Positions 1 through 11,800 of a DNA stretch of 64,000 nt are shown in pieces. Position numbers and translations under genes: made by a program. The stretch comes from Litoditis marina (Eukaryota; Nematoda; Chromadorea; Rhabditida; Rhabditidae), in NCBI GenBank assembly GCA_964036275.1, contig OZ038433.1, positions 23,286,985-23,350,984 of the forward strand. The letters are read 5' to 3'. Numbering within the stretch: the stretch's first letter is position 1; each line of letters begins with the position of its first letter. The notes under the pieces were generated by a model that searched no databases, was not told the DNA's origin, and worked only from the letters and a program-made list of their open reading frames with translations.

Positions 1-1504
1 TTTTTCTTGTATAATACCTGGCCAGTGAAAAATTGTAAAAGCGTCATTTTTTCGTTTCAGTACAAATTGTACATTTTCAATGCGAAAAATGACCAGATTT
101 CTGATGTCAGATTGATACTTTGTTCTAGAACAGAAAACAGATTGGCTCTTACCAATGTCTCATATTTCAAAAAATTCGGGAAATGTTTTATCTTGTTAGC
201 GTACGCGCTACATGAATTGTTAGTTCACTGGCAAGTTGCCGTGATCTGCGAGGGTCAAGTGCTGTGTTGAATTGATCCTTGCCGTGCAACGTTTCAACAG
301 TGCGTGTCACGTTCAATGAGATCAATGTCCGTTGTCCCAATGTTGAGGCGATGAGATATTGAGAATGTGCAGATTAGCAATTCTCTGTCAAACGATAGAG
401 TATACCACAACATGTCACGAACAAACATATTTTCAAATCTTTAATCTTGAGTTACGTAAATCAAATGCGAGCAAAGAACATGTGGTGACAAATTCATCTA
501 CTTAACCCAAACAACCGAATTTTGTTTATAATTTTGTTTGTTTACTGTTTTTGTTTTTTGTTCACTCTTGCGTGAATTCATTATGATGATTACCTTGAAT
601 ACAGGGATACGGTATGTCTGTTATGACAAACAAGTATTGTTTGTTACATTCAGAGGTATGTTCGAAAGCAATTCGCATGGTTGACCGCATCATCGAAATA
701 TATTGGTCGCTAATGGAAAATCAGTCCTGAACAGTAAGTTTTGCTCTGATCTGCTGTGATATTAATTCGATCCGTTTTAGTTTCAGTGGTACTTTGTGAA
801 TTCTGTTCAAAACTAAAGTTCAATCACGCTCTAGCTGTCAAACGAGTGTGAGCTGTTCAGCACCCAAAACTTTATTGATAGATGAAGGGTATTTCTTGTA
901 TTCCAATGAAACTTTGTCTGTTAGATGAACTGAACAAACATGAGGAGTACATCCAAAATAGCCTCGAATCTATTCCGTACCCCTCTCAAGTCAAAATATG
1001 GAAGGTATGACAATAATAGCAAGTGAAAACTTCTGCTGAAATTCTTTATGCTTAAACTTCTATCTAACTACTGTTCACGCCATTTCAAGTTTGTTTTCAA
1101 TGTTTTGAAAGCTAACACTGGTGATTCACTAATTGACAAGGTGCTGATGATTAATTAGAGTTATTATGATTGTCTAATTAATTCAGTCATAGTCGAAAAC
1201 GCGATTATGTTAAATGCGTATGTTCTCTGGTCGAGGTTGAGTACTCGCGTTGAATTTTTGTAGTTTTTGAATCTGACACTTGAAGAAACGATTGTGATAG
1301 AACTAATTAAAGCACTGTAATTTGAATTTTTGTCAAGCTTGTCTTTGTTAGTTCTTTAAAACTGTTCACAATGATTACCCTTTTTCCTGTCTGTGAAAAC
1401 CGAGCCGACACAGAGTTGTGTAGTAAATAATAGAGTTTAGGCCTCAGATGTTGCAGTGGATTCCAACTCAAACTTACCTTCAGTTTCTCGGTTCCCTATT
1501 CTAG
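1..1504. other. No gene recognised upstream of the first receptor
   Basis: AT-rich sequence with short unconvincing ORFs and no recognisable protein motif. A CTATTCTAG acceptor-like sequence lies directly before the ATG of the next gene, so the 3' end of this stretch may hold its outron. Confidence 0.5.
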
Positions 1505-4500
1505 ATGAACTTTGACATTTCGCTCGATCTGCATACCACGCTCTTTCACGCAATTTTGAACGGAGGACCAAATGAGCATCTATACAATTGCTCCGCGAAA
1601 AGCGCGAGTATATGGTACGAAAATGGCACAAGACATCCTTACACTGGAGCGTATTTTATAGTGTCAGGGATGATGTTTCAGGTAGGTTTTTGGATTACAA
1701 TTTTCATAAATCCCTTTTCTTACAATTTTCATAAATCCTATTTCTTACAATTTTCATATATTTCCCCACTTCTCATCTCATTTTTTTCACGTAGTCATAT
1801 GTGTAATAAATCAATCAATAAAAAAAATGTTTTGAGAACTGTGTGTTGATCAACTAATGGAGAACTAGTAAGATTTTCAGAGAGGACCGTGAAATGATCA
1901 GTCATGAGAGCTAATAGAAACGTAGTCTTACGTTCGCTTTTTGAGGAAATCACGTGAAAAAAAACATGAAACAGGCTGAAGTGGTAGGCGATTATACATA
2001 CATGAAAATGAAATTGGAGAACTTACTTACGCTTGATAAACATGATAAACTATCAGTATCAGGTTTGAACTACATTTTAGAAATCACAAACATTGCAGAC
2101 CATCTACATACCATGTCTTATTGTAATGGTAAAGAAGCAAATGTTTGAACATTCCTGTTTCAAAATTATGTTTGTCATGGGAGTTGTTGACATTGTTTCT
2201 CTTTTTGTCAACTCCATTGGCACTGGGTATTTTGCCATGACGGGCGCCGTATTCTGCACCAATCCGCTAATAATATTCATTCTGGGCGCAATTGGCTGTG
2301 GTTCGTTTTATACTACAGTTCCCAATAGAAACCACATTTTAAGACAGTACCACTCCCTGGGAAAATGTGAAAAAGATAAATGCGTCATGAACGATTTACG
2401 ATTATTAAATTCCCACTTCAGCGAACTTCAGTTTTTCTGTTGAAGAAACACCGTCGAACGGATTGATTTAACGCAACGGTCTCGTTTCAAAATGGGCTGA
2501 TGTTGTTTTTTGAGTCGGCATCGTAGCAAGCATTAGTTATATACAATATATACAAAAATCTCTTTTTAGGGTGCTGGTGTTTCAACTGTTATTCGTGTGT
2601 TTTACTAGCTCTGAACCGATGCCAAGAGTTGTGTGATGTGTCTGTTCTGAATACCGTTTTCCGAGTAAGTTCAAGAGCGAATAGACTAAAAATTGCATGT
2701 TGCATTTTAAAAGAGCATTCAGTTCACAGATTAAGTGAGCAATGATATAGTTCTTGTTCTTCCCAATGAGACTTTGACAGATCGATGATGAAGTTTGTTT
2801 TTCACCGCAGTTTTTGTATTTGTAGAAACGCGCAATCTTTTGTTCTCCTTCATTACAGCAGGTCACCGAAGACACTATTTAGAAAATTGGCGTTTTGCCT
2901 GAAGGAAAGTAAATTGCATTGGTGTTCGCTACCATAATCTCAGGATCATAAGGTGAAACTATTTGTCGACAATGTTATGTTTGACTTGGAGAAAAACGAA
3001 AGCAGCCACAGCTTTCTGCATAACAAATCATGATATAAGAATTATAACTTTAATCTACTACACAATGAAAACCATATGCTCATATGACTTAACTGAAAAG
3101 AGTTCTTCCAGGGTTATCGCGTGAACGTACTATTGTCCCTGGGGTTTTTGTGGTTTGTTTTCATATCTTGTTTTACTCCAGTCGCTACTTTCAACTCTAA
3201 CTATCTATCCTGGTTTTTCAATCCTATGATACCAAACGGGGTACATATTTTATATGTTTACAAATCATTAGATATATTCTCACGTTACTCTCAATCGTGA
3301 TTCTCACAATAGTCTCAATTGGGGAAAAATCGTATTGTGGTTTCCGGGTAGTTTCTGAGAAGCCTTAAAAAACAGTTTGTATACCATTATCGTGTTGAGT
3401 ATGACGCAAACAACCAAAGTTGTCGGTGTATCCTCGAAAAGTACAATATTTTTGAAAGGTAAGTACGCCTATTTTAATGGCACGTCAGAGAGTTTAGGAT
3501 TGGCTTTTTCAAAGCATTATCACTTTCCGCTGTGTTTTCAGTTTGATTGCGTCACATTCCGAAATAAATTCGCAAATCGTGGCTCGCGTTCGAAATAGAC
3601 TAGATATGTTGTCATCCGTATATAATTCTCTCTTTTCACAGGTGAAATTCGATTATTCGAACATATTTCACGCACTGAACAATATTGTGGCGGTGGTGGC
3701 CATAACCTTCTTGTACACCTTTATATGTCTTCGAATAGCAGTTTGCTCGAAAGGAACTTCAATGAGCAAAATTCAGAAACAGGTGATGATGCGAAAACGT
3801 CCAGAATTACGTTGATATCTAGTTTCTCCTTTATTTCATTTTCTTAAATGAATCACTGAATGTTATTCTTGCGATAACAAATGATATTCACTGACTATAC
3901 GAAGTGGTCTGAACCGACGCCAGTTCAAAATTATTAACTTTTACGACCATAATTCAATATGTTCAACAATTTAATAGGTGTTCATCCAATCGTTTTCCAT
4001 CTGTTTCCTGAACATTGTCGCTGGTTACATCTACGTGTATTTTCAATTCTGTCCTGTCTCACCAAGGATGATACTGACAGGGCAGATAGCTTGGCAATGG
4101 AGTAGCGGTTCGTTTCACACAACTCTTCCAATTAAAGAAGATTAATGTAATTTCGGAATTGGAATATTCTCAAAGTTGATTGCTAGTGCTATAACTAGTG
4201 AATACAATAAACAATACATTAAACGAATATTTCATGCATGGTTAGTTCCGAGAAAGATTCTGCAGACTGTCTCAGCCAGTCTGCGGCCTCATTGATCTTT
4301 GTGCTTTCGTTTCTGTAATTGCCGAAAATTGGCGCCAATGTTTCTGAGACCACGTGACAATTTATTTGGCTACTCGCAACGTAAATACCGTCACGAGTGA
4401 AGTCGGTAAACGCAGGTTCTAGACTTGGGAGTTTGTGATTACTTCACAAGCAGTCCCACTGAATAGGGGCACTCTTCTTCAGTGGGCGATTGCTATTACG

Positions 4501-4855
4501 TGGGACTCCAACTTCCATTCCGAAAAGCGTAAACAAGTCGCTAACTATATCACCTGTTTTATCATTGAATAATAATAAATATCACATGTTGTTTTGAGTT
4601 ACGGCTAAAAGCGTGCAGACATCTAATCAAGACCAAAACAATTTTGTCTACTACAACAGTAGCGATCCTTGACCCAACGACATTTTGAACTTACTTGTAG
4701 GAAGTGCCGGTATCATCTACCTTGTGTTCAATCGATCTATTCGACGAGCTGTTCTTGAAATGGCGTTGCCGGTATCGATTGCCAACAAATTGAACCTGCA
4801 AGCAACTTCTGTGGTCGCTCCGCTACCTCTCTCCAACATAATCAGCAGAAATTGA
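1505..4855 (+). CDS. Serpentine chemoreceptor, class T (Srt) GPCR, 7 exons
   Basis: Seven-transmembrane receptor of the nematode Srt family, expected in the membrane of chemosensory neurons; the ligand cannot be inferred. My exon model is 1505-1681, 2099-2300, 2570-2664, 3112-3240, 3642-3782, 3978-4107 and 4701-4855. All junctions are GT-AG, the phase is kept throughout, and the product is about 342 aa. Family-like features are LYNC plus GAYF before TM1, IYIPCL in TM1, CFKIMFVMG/GYFAMTGAVFC around TM2, the CVLLALNRCQEL motif of TM3, a TPVATF stretch followed by WFFNPMIPN, DYSNIFHALNN before TM5, IQSFSICFLNIVAGYIYVYF in TM6, and GSAGIIYLVFNRSIR in TM7. The start is the first in-frame ATG, directly after a CTAG acceptor, which suggests spliced-leader addition. 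It is a paralogue of the inverted gene at 30642-34396, sharing most exon lengths. No disabling change seen. Confidence 0.85.
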
Positions 4856-5685
4856 TCTATAGGAAGTGACCTATTATTTTCGTGGTTTGATTTTTATATA
4901 GGCAGCAAGTCACGAAATCCGACTTCAAAAGCAACGAAAGCTTCAATCAGAACGGATATCATGTTTCACCAATCTTTTACCCTAAAGTTATCTGCCAAAT
5001 ATTCAGGATGCATTTTTATGATGAATATTTCATTGTTTCGGCTCCAAACTTTCAGAGTTTCTAGAAGCAAGCTGATGCAAAAGACCCTACTAGAACTTGA
5101 AATAAATCCAAAAACAATAACATACCGATAGTTGACCTGGAAGTTTCAGCGTATTACTGTAGAGGGTGGTAAGTGGGTTGAACAAACTATTGTATGTATC
5201 GTATACACATACACCTGTTTTGAATAGAACTGATGCTATATGGAATTTCCTAATGTTTTTCTTTTGTCACTTTTTTCTGTGCTCGTACTAGTAACTGAGA
5301 TATTTGCGTGTTTCTCTTGTTTTTCTTTGAAGATAATGTTCAAAGATGGGCGATTCATTCTCATAATTTCTCTGCAAATGAAGATGGTCAAAACAGGTTA
5401 TCTTCAATTATAAGTAATGCCATTTTATGAAAAATGCTCATTATCAGTTTTTTTAATGATAGGAACAGTCTGCTATTCGACATTCAATTATTAATACACA
5501 AGAGACTGTTCATGAAAAAATAATATAATTTGTAATCCAGTGAAGACCAAAATGTCTGCTTTCTGATGCTTGGAATTTCACGCCTACGTGGTGCGACAGA
5601 TACACAGTGAACAGATCTTCTCACAGCTTCAGCTCGCCATTCTTTTGTTATGAAAGACCTGGTCATTTAGACACTTGTCATTATG
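4856..5685. other. Intergenic, nothing recognised
   Basis: AT-rich stretch between the Srt gene and the left end of the Polinton-like element. No convincing ORF, RNA gene or repeat seen. Its last six bases (ATTATG, 5680-5685) are the left copy of the element's target site duplication. Confidence 0.5.
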
Positions 5686-6066
5686 AGTAGTGTACTCCCC
5701 CGATTTCGCCACACGCCACCGATTTTTCCAAACCGCCACCGATTTTGCCTCCTTTTCAACAGATTATAGGCTCCACCCACCGCCACCGATTTTTCCACTC
5801 ACCACCGATTTTTCCACTTTTTTCACTTCTGACTCCGCCCCCTCCACCAAATTTTTCACTTTTCAAAATTTCAAAATCCAACCTTCAGATTCCCGCACAC
5901 ATGAGAAAATTTCAAAAACTATAACTGAGATGGGTATCATTTTAATCTGGTGATCATGATCTTTCACATGGTCCGAACAGATTTTCGAATTTCGAAAGTT
6001 CAAAAGAATAAACTATAAAAGAGCAAACTACAAAAGTTCAAACAAAACAGTGTTTTCGTAAAAAGG
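5686..6066 (+). repeat. Left terminal inverted repeat of the Polinton-like element
   Basis: About 381 bp matching the reverse complement of the right end at high identity, from AGTAGTGTACTC to TGTTTTCGTAAAAAGG. The outer part contains several iterations of a CCACCGATTTT motif, candidate binding sites for the replication or integration proteins (inference). Confidence 0.9.
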
Positions 6067-6727
6067 ATAACAGAATTTCGAATTTCGATAGTTCAAAAGA
6101 TTTTAGTAATGTTATCGTTCATCTTTTATCGTACGATTTGAAAAGTTTGGGTGATATGAAACAATGAACAGTTGTTAGTCGTAATAGGGAGGTTAGGGGT
6201 CAAGTCTGCTATGCATAACAACAACACACTCTTCGCGTCTACAGTTTGGGGCATATTTCTCCCTACTCACGTGCATATATCACGTGTAAAAATACTTTTC
6301 TACCGGACCGTGTGACCTAGCAACTACGAATTCACGCCTATCGTCTAAGAGTTTGTTCATTTCTTCCAACTTACGTGCATATATTTCGCTTCCTCTTCAG
6401 TATTTTCGACCGTGAACTTCAAGTCCGTATCATTCGTAACATATTTCTACAATTCTAGCATGCAAACATCATGATCTATTATTCATTTTTTCTTCAATTT
6501 CTTCGACGCTAAGCTACGAATCGGTAATTTCGCTATAGCATAAATCTTTATCAGCGTACATATATTACGCTTTATTATTCATTTCCTATTTCGCTGCTAC
6601 TTGATGAGCTTGTTACCGAAAAAATGAAATAAAAGAAAGTTCCTGACATAAATGAAGTAAAATCATTTCTAGTTTGAGTTTATTCTTAGAAAGGACATTT
6701 TATAATGTAACTAATTGACTTGTTTAG
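6067..6727. other. Sub-terminal non-coding part of the element
   Basis: No ORF of note. Contains a few CACGTG-type and CATATAT-rich stretches and may hold the promoter of the rightward RING-like gene; this is inferred from position only. Confidence 0.35.
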
Positions 6728-8260
6728 AGCGTTGGAATTGAGAGCGGAGGAAAGAGCACGCCACCGGCGGCTTAGATCTCTACATATCAGAGACAGGTGA
6801 ATCTAAATAAATTTGAACATTCCAGTTAAACAGATAAACATTAATAATCCCGAAGTAATTAACCATATTGCAGAGTACATCTCGAGGTCGGACGTTTCGG
6901 TAGCCAGTCCGACGATGAAGACACAGAGAACTGGTACGTAGTGTGTAAATCTTTTTTTCTCTTTATGTTCATGATAATTTGAACAGTGGCAACAGATTTT
7001 TTTCAGAGAATTTCCTAACTTTCGGGAAAAAAAAAATCGAGAGATTGATTGATTTAACAGAAGTTTTCCACAATTTTAAACAGTTGTTGTTCTTAGTTTT
7101 TTTCGATGGTGATAAAAGCTAACTGTTATTTAATTTGTTTTTTTTTCGATGGTGATAAAAGCTAACTGTTATTTAATTCGGTTGTATTTTGATAATTCCT
7201 CATTAGAATTTGTTTCAGCCCCCCCCCCGGAGTCCGCATGGAACGCCTCCATCCCGCAGGGCACGGGCAGTTCCCAATCATAGGTAGGTTATAATTGAAA
7301 AACGTTCAACCATATGCTCGGGCTTTCTAAACTACACTTTTTTGAATACATATCCGGGAAATATACTTAGTAACAGAAAGTGTATAATTCTTTTTTATTC
7401 AGAATTAAAGAAAGTTTCACGGTTTTTTTTTCTCGGTCGTTTATACGTCTTCAATAGGCCATTTCACAATATTCGCTATCTATTCATACGATTAAAAAGA
7501 TATAGGACAGCTGTTATTTTATGTTATTTATCTGTTATTTTCACATCCTGAGACACCATGTTTTCAGAATGGATCGTCTCGTTCTGCGGGAGAGGATTAG
7601 GGGGGAGCTCGTTGATCCGTACGAGAACCAACACTATCTGGACGACACCCCACAGCCACCACTAGAGAAAGTGGTAGACTCCTCGGACAGTGAATCGGAA
7701 GAGGATCAGAAGGTGTCGCGGTCAAAAGGCCAATGCATAGTAAGTTCTTTTTACAAATTCTTTTTCTCAGTTGGTATTTACGTTTCCAGAATATATTGAG
7801 TATTATGTAACGGAAAAGAATGTCATTGTTTCTGATGTTTAGGGAAACGATTTCTTCAATCGGCGTCGAACTCACTTGTTGTGAGTCCTTAGTCTCCTAA
7901 CGGTTTGGGGTGTAGTGTGGGGGGAGGGGGGTAGTGTGTGTTTTGTGTTATACGTTAGTGAAACAATTCCATAGAACGCTGCCAAAAATATCTACGTCTC
8001 TAGAAAAAAGGTAATTAAAAAAAATATTGGATTTTGTTTTCTTTTTTTCCCAAATATGTATATGTATATAGGGGACTGAAGTGATAATTTTAAAGGTGTG
8101 CTCGGAAGAGACGATGAGAAAGGCACGGGCATGCCCGGGCATTCTGACAAGAGATGTACTGATTCGCCATTATTTCTGTAAATTATGTATTAAACAACAT
8201 TTGACAGTAAATAAGTCTTGCCCCATGTGTAGAGCAGATATGACCGTCGCAACTAAATAG
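6728..8260 (+). CDS. Spliced RING-finger-like gene inside the Polinton
   Basis: Multi-exon rightward gene in the element. Supported exon candidates are 6728 to about 6796 (basic, AEERARHRRL), about 6873-6932 (acidic, SQSDDEDTEN), 7219 to about 7283 (starts in a C10 run), 7568-7739 (opens ATGGATCGTCTC; acidic SDSESEEDQ stretch), about 7790-7850, and the last exon 8072-8260. The last exon ends in a RING-like half: HYFCKLCIKQH followed by SCPMCRAD, then TAG. That matches the H-x2-C-x2-C...C-P-x-C second half of a C3HC4 RING, where the residue before the histidine is Ile rather than Cys, and the first Cys pair is only loosely represented (VCSEE...ACPG). RING proteins are commonly E3 ubiquitin ligases; that role here is inference. 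The C10 run leaves the phase one base off between exons 2 and 4, so either the model or the gene is broken. Exact structure uncertain. Confidence 0.5.
7097..7178 (+). repeat. Tandem duplication of about 39 bp in an intron
   Basis: The segment reading TTTTTCGATGGTGATAAAAG and on to TATTTAATT occurs twice in a row (about 7097-7135 and 7140-7178), nearly identical. It lies in an intron of the RING-like gene and is probably a recent replication slip. Confidence 0.8.
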
Positions 8261-8489
8261 TTTTGTATTATTTATATTAATATTAAACATTGTTTTGACC
8301 AATTTTCTACATGCCTCAATACCTCACGTTTTGACCGATTTTTACATTCCTTTACATTATTTCATGTTTCACGTGATATGTGTGTATTGTACATAAAGTA
8401 TGCATCATTATTTCTTGATAATCACCATTAATTCGAATTTCTAACAGTGTGGTTTGTAATGTCCAGGTAAAACGAGACGGACATAATCA

Positions 8490-8690
8490 GAAAGATAGAG
8501 AGAGAGTGAGGGAGAGAGATATAGAGAGAGAGATAGAGAGAGAAAGAGAGAAAGAAGGGGGGAAAGAGAGAGAGATAGGGAGAGAGAGAGAGAGAAAGAG
8601 AGATAGTAGAGGGGGAGAGAGATAGTAGAGAGATAGAGAGAGGATGGAGAGAGAGGGAGAAAGAGGAGAGAGAGGAGATACACTGTGTGA
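8490..8690 (+). repeat. GA-rich microsatellite
   Basis: Imperfect (GA)n/(GAGAGATA)n purine tract of about 200 bp between the RING-like gene and the polymerase 3' end. Long Ser/Leu ORFs on the opposite strand are artefacts of this repeat. Confidence 0.9.
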
Positions 8691-8891
8691 GTTACAGAGG
8701 GTGCAGAGAAAGGGACCATGAAGCCGGGACATCATGCTCGATTAGGAGCGCGCAGAGAGAGGGGTTACTGTAGGTTTATGACGCTGTTTTGTTTCAGACT
8801 GTATTTTTCGCAACTCAATTTTCATTATTTAAAAAGATTTGATATCATACATTTATTTACATTATATATACATATAAACATTTTGTTCATT

Positions 8892-11800
8892 TCATTCTTT
8901 CCATCCAAAGGGCTTGGTGGTGAAGTCGGGGAAGAATCGCACTTTCTTCATAACTGGTCGCAACTTTTTCGATCTTCTCACCGTGTAGACATGGCCCAGA
9001 GTTTTCACAATTTCATTTTTTTCGGTCACAATTTCACGCTCAATATCAGACACTAGTCCCCGTGCTAGACGTCTAATACTATTGAAGTTCACTAGCGCAC
9101 TATTCGAAAATGATTGTGAAATCCCTTTAGATTTAACGATCTCCTTTATAGTACCATCCTCGTTGTTCTGTAGTCTGTAGCTGTAAACCTTGGGTCCAGT
9201 CGAAGCGAAATCCATAATGCGGTATCCTTCTGGTACTTCTGAGCTCCATTTACCCAGAAACTCTCCCGCCATATCCGCTAATTTATCATCGCCGTTTTCA
9301 ATGACGTATATCCCACTGTCTGTATCTCCGTAACAAGCAAGAGGACCTAGTCGTTCCAACATTTTGTAGAGTTCCACACGTCCTAGCGAACAGACAATAC
9401 TGGCGTAGGCTACGTTGGTGAAGGGGCGCGGTTTCTGATAGTTTTCCTTCTTTCGAGTAGAAATCATATGGGTATCACCAATCAGCTGCATATCTACCGT
9501 TTCCAGAGTAACATCATTCAATTTCTTTGATAGCTCATCACTATCGGCATGGTGAAAAGAGGTAGTGATCTTGTCATCTGTTTCAGCCATTTTCCCCCAT
9601 GCCGATGAAATGATGATTTTTGCGATAGCTCTTGCTTCCGGATTCTTCACCATCTTTGTTTCGTCCACCAGTATATCCTCGTGATCGTAGAACTCTTGAA
9701 CAAACGTACGTTTTTCCTGATCAGTCATGTTTTCTCTGGGCCATCCTGAAGCTTCCGTTTTGATTTTAATAAACTTCATCAGAAATAAACTTCATCACGG
9801 AAGAAATCTCTTGACCATTGAGCGGGGCCTCCCCAATTGTACACCTCATACACACGAAGTACTTTGTAATTATGACGCAACGCCAATTCCAACTCTGCCT
9901 GGTATACTGTAACGTGAAGATATCTGTCTTCCTCGTCCTCATGAGGACAGTCACCGTCATGTTTGGCATAGATACACTCCCGGCAAAGACCGAAAATGAG
10001 TCGACTGTCATGTTTGAATGGAATGACAAGGTGCAACAAATCACGCGGCGGGAGAATATCAATCAAGTAGAAACCATTGTAGGGAAGGGGAAGAGTAATT
10101 GGGGAGAAATCAGACGTGATAACTTCAGGCTGACCCAAAGGCATCTCATTGTTACACAGTAGATACGGGTACATCGAAACCACGTCACGATGTTGGAGAG
10201 TGATGTTTTCAGAAGGTTTTGCCCGGGCATACAATCGGTAGTTCTGAGTCCTACCTCCACAAAACGAGTCGCGCACTCTCAAACGTTTGTAATGCTGATT
10301 GTCTTTGAAAAACTTTCTCATTTCTCTGTTTGTCAACAATTCGGCTTCAATATCATGTTCCCATTGAATTTTCAAATTGTACCCAGCAGAGGTAATAAGA
10401 TCCAGACGTTCCTGTGTTTCATGTCGAATTTGCGCCATTGTTTTCTTGTAGTACGGATGTTCAGTATCGTCCTGTGTATGTGTGATACATCCATGAATCC
10501 AACAACCGAGCATTTCATAAACAGTATTGGTAGGAGCATAAAACGCATCAAATTTAACACGTCGACCTCCTATGTGAACAACTTTCTCTCCACCTTTCAG
10601 AGCATACTGAAGATCGATATTTTCAACATTCTCAACTCACTTGAAATAGCTTATAGCCAGTTTCGACTGGACGTCATTTGAATGGTATCCATGTTCAGGT
10701 ATTATAGCAATCTGATCAGGTTTCAAGTGTTTCTGTTTCAATATAAAGAACGAGAAAGATGCAAACGTGCACGAATGTACCAGAGGATTGAATGACGTGT
10801 GTTCTATCGAGGTTCGAATATAACGCGAAACACCTTGATGTAGAATCCTAACATCATCCATACAGTATTCGAATAGTTCCTTGTCGAAATCAAACTCGTT
10901 CTCAATATTCTCCTCATGCCAATTTGTCAGTTCCTGGTATCCCGCCTTCTTCATATCCTTCGGATTGTAGAACTCAATAGGGGGCAGAGACGCAGAGATT
11001 GTACCATACCGGTCTGGATGATTGTATAGGTACGGGAAGGTACCTTTTTTCATTTCAGGAAAACCGAAAGCTTTCGGCATGGCAGAAAGAGCTACAGGTA
11101 CGAAAAGGAAAGAATCCTTGAAAACCAAATTGTTATGTGTGGCTTCGTCTTCACGTGTGATTTTCATCTGAATCACTTTCATACCATTTTTCAGCATATC
11201 GGGGAAAATCCCCCATTCTATCAAAGAAGGTATGAGAAAGTGTAAATCAAATCTTCCACCATTGTGTGCTAGGACAATCGCGTTTTCAAGAGACTGGTCG
11301 TACAGTATAAAGTGTAGAAATTTCTTCACAACCGAAGAACGGGGCTCGTCCGCTCGATTCCATTTGAAATGACCAGTTCTCAGAGGACCACAATTAGCGC
11401 ATTCATGATCAAGAGATGTGCCAATACAATCTTGACAGAACATTGAATATCCAATAAAATTGGTATATTGTTCACAGAAGTTTGTGAGATCGTCTAATTT
11501 TTCAAGAAGAACCGTTTCCAGATCGTAAATCATAATTTTTAACTTTTGCTGTTTCTCATACACTTTTCCTTTCTGATCATCGCTTGGTGGTATCCAGTGA
11601 GTGTCAATGTCCACATGGCTCGAGCAATCAGAACACCATTTCGTATTACCACAAATATGAACACCATCACGAAAATTACGTGGTTTGTAGAAAGCCAAAC
11701 AATTGGGTAGAGGACAACGTTTGAACAATGTACACACGCTACTGTTCCTATGTATCACTTTGTGAGCATCGAGACATTCTTGACGATAGAACAGTACATG

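Noticed and set aside
7..270. 87-codon ORF at the window start
   Set aside because: No recognisable domain, no convincing splice partners, composition like background.
5690..5953. ORF in the left TIR (and matching ones in the right TIR)
   Set aside because: Falls wholly in the terminal repeat, built from the repeated CCACCGATTTT motif; no independent coding evidence.
8441..8735. Ser/Leu-rich ORFs on the minus strand
   Set aside because: Artefacts of the GA-rich microsatellite.
10603..10640. Intron that would remove the in-frame TGA of the polymerase
   Set aside because: GT...AG sites exist but would give a 34-nt intron, too short, and the removed residues fit the family; a nonsense change is simpler.
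10190..10681. 163-codon plus-strand ORF
   Set aside because: Lies antisense to the polymerase pseudogene, whose conserved motifs on the other strand explain the open frame.
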